DNA of 13,210 nt from CAYRKT01 sp964425005 (GTDB lineage: Bacteria > Synergistota > Synergistia > CAYRKT01). Where the stretch lies: positions 1 to 13,210 of the forward strand of contig CAYRKT010000042.1 of NCBI GenBank assembly GCA_964425005.1, written 5' to 3'. The position numbers were made by a program, and so were the translations under genes. The first letter of the stretch is position 1; the number at the start of each line of letters is the position of its first letter. Positions 13,050-13,210 of this stretch are shown piece after piece. The notes under the pieces are model-generated. The model was given only the letters and a program-made list of their open reading frames with translations. It made no database searches and was not told the DNA's origin.

Positions 13050-13210
13050 ATGAACAGGATACCCATGCTGGATCCCAACAGACAGCACGCGCCCATGATG
13101 GAGGAGCTGAAGGAGGCGATGGCGAGGGTGTTGAGGTCCGGGGCCTTCGTACTGGGCCCCGAGGTGGAGGCCTTCGAGAGGGAGATGGCCTCGTACCTGG
13201 GGGTCAGGGG
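13050..13210 (+). CDS. DegT/DnrJ/EryC1/StrS family PLP aminotransferase, N-terminal part
   Basis: The first 53 codons of a gene cut by the window end. The N-terminus MNRIPMLDPNRQHAPMMEEL, followed by VLRSGAFVLGPEVEAFEREM and SYLGV, is typical of sugar aminotransferases of the DegT/StrS family, in which the pattern SGxF-x-x-GPEVEAFE is nearly universal. Such enzymes transfer an amino group to keto-sugars during synthesis of surface polysaccharide, lipopolysaccharide or sialic-acid-like sugars. ATG 13050 is preceded by AGGAGGT (13032-13038). The catalytic lysine and substrate-specific regions are outside the window, so the exact sugar cannot be named. It probably opens an operon running out of the window. 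Confidence 0.88.
   Translation, partial: MNRIPMLDPNRQHAPMMEELKEAMARVLRSGAFVLGPEVEAFEREMASYLGVR

Noticed and set aside
1..13210. CRISPR array, tRNA, rRNA, insertion sequence or phage genes
   Set aside because: I looked for regular repeats, tRNA-like cloverleaf ends, transposase motifs and integrase motifs and saw none.

Overview
The window looks like chromosomal DNA of a GC-rich anaerobic bacterium, most likely a member of the Synergistota (Thermanaerovibrio/Aminomonas type). This is an inference from heavy AGG (Arg) and ATA (Ile) codon use, frequent GTG/TTG starts, strong GGAGG ribosome binding sites, a branched-chain amino acid (Liv) ABC importer and a FapA/DUF342 protein. No 16S or other decisive marker is present.

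Layout. (1) Positions 1-775, minus strand: folT, the substrate-binding S component of an ECF-type folate transporter. It is preceded by a long structured leader that matches the tetrahydrofolate (THF) riboswitch in sequence and in all its paired elements, and is followed by a 32-bp perfect palindrome that is probably its terminator. (2) Positions 831-5369, plus strand: a complete five-gene branched-chain amino acid ABC importer operon (binding protein, two permeases, two ATPases) driven by an extended -10 promoter diverging from the folT promoter. A strong hairpin lies between the binding-protein gene and the first permease gene. (3) Positions 5370-5591: a 222-bp non-coding gap with a plausible promoter and two copies of a 10-bp palindromic motif. 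(4) Positions 5592-9177, plus strand: a FapA-like (DUF342) protein overlapped by a 683-residue protein of unknown function that appears to be built from a duplicated pair of GAF-like modules. (5) Positions 9161-12902, minus strand: a tightly coupled three-gene unit made of a 75-residue ORF, a YhaN-type SMC-like ATPase with two central membrane segments, and an M24B Xaa-Pro dipeptidase/aminopeptidase. (6) Positions 13050-13210, plus strand: the first 53 codons of a DegT/DnrJ/EryC1/StrS-family PLP aminotransferase, cut by the window end.

How the genes work together. folT is probably shut off at translation when cellular reduced folate is high. The Liv operon imports amino acids, which suits an amino-acid-fermenting lifestyle, and the Xaa-Pro peptidase would finish peptide breakdown. 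The FapA/GAF pair and the YhaN/small-ORF pair are the least understood parts. The most informative observations are the folT riboswitch with a readable switching model, the A-B-A'-B' architecture of the GAF-like protein translationally overlapped with FapA, and a YhaN homologue whose usual YhaO nuclease partner is missing and replaced by a tiny coupled ORF. The two minus-strand and plus-strand operons in the centre converge with a 17-bp overlap of coding sequence and no visible terminator.
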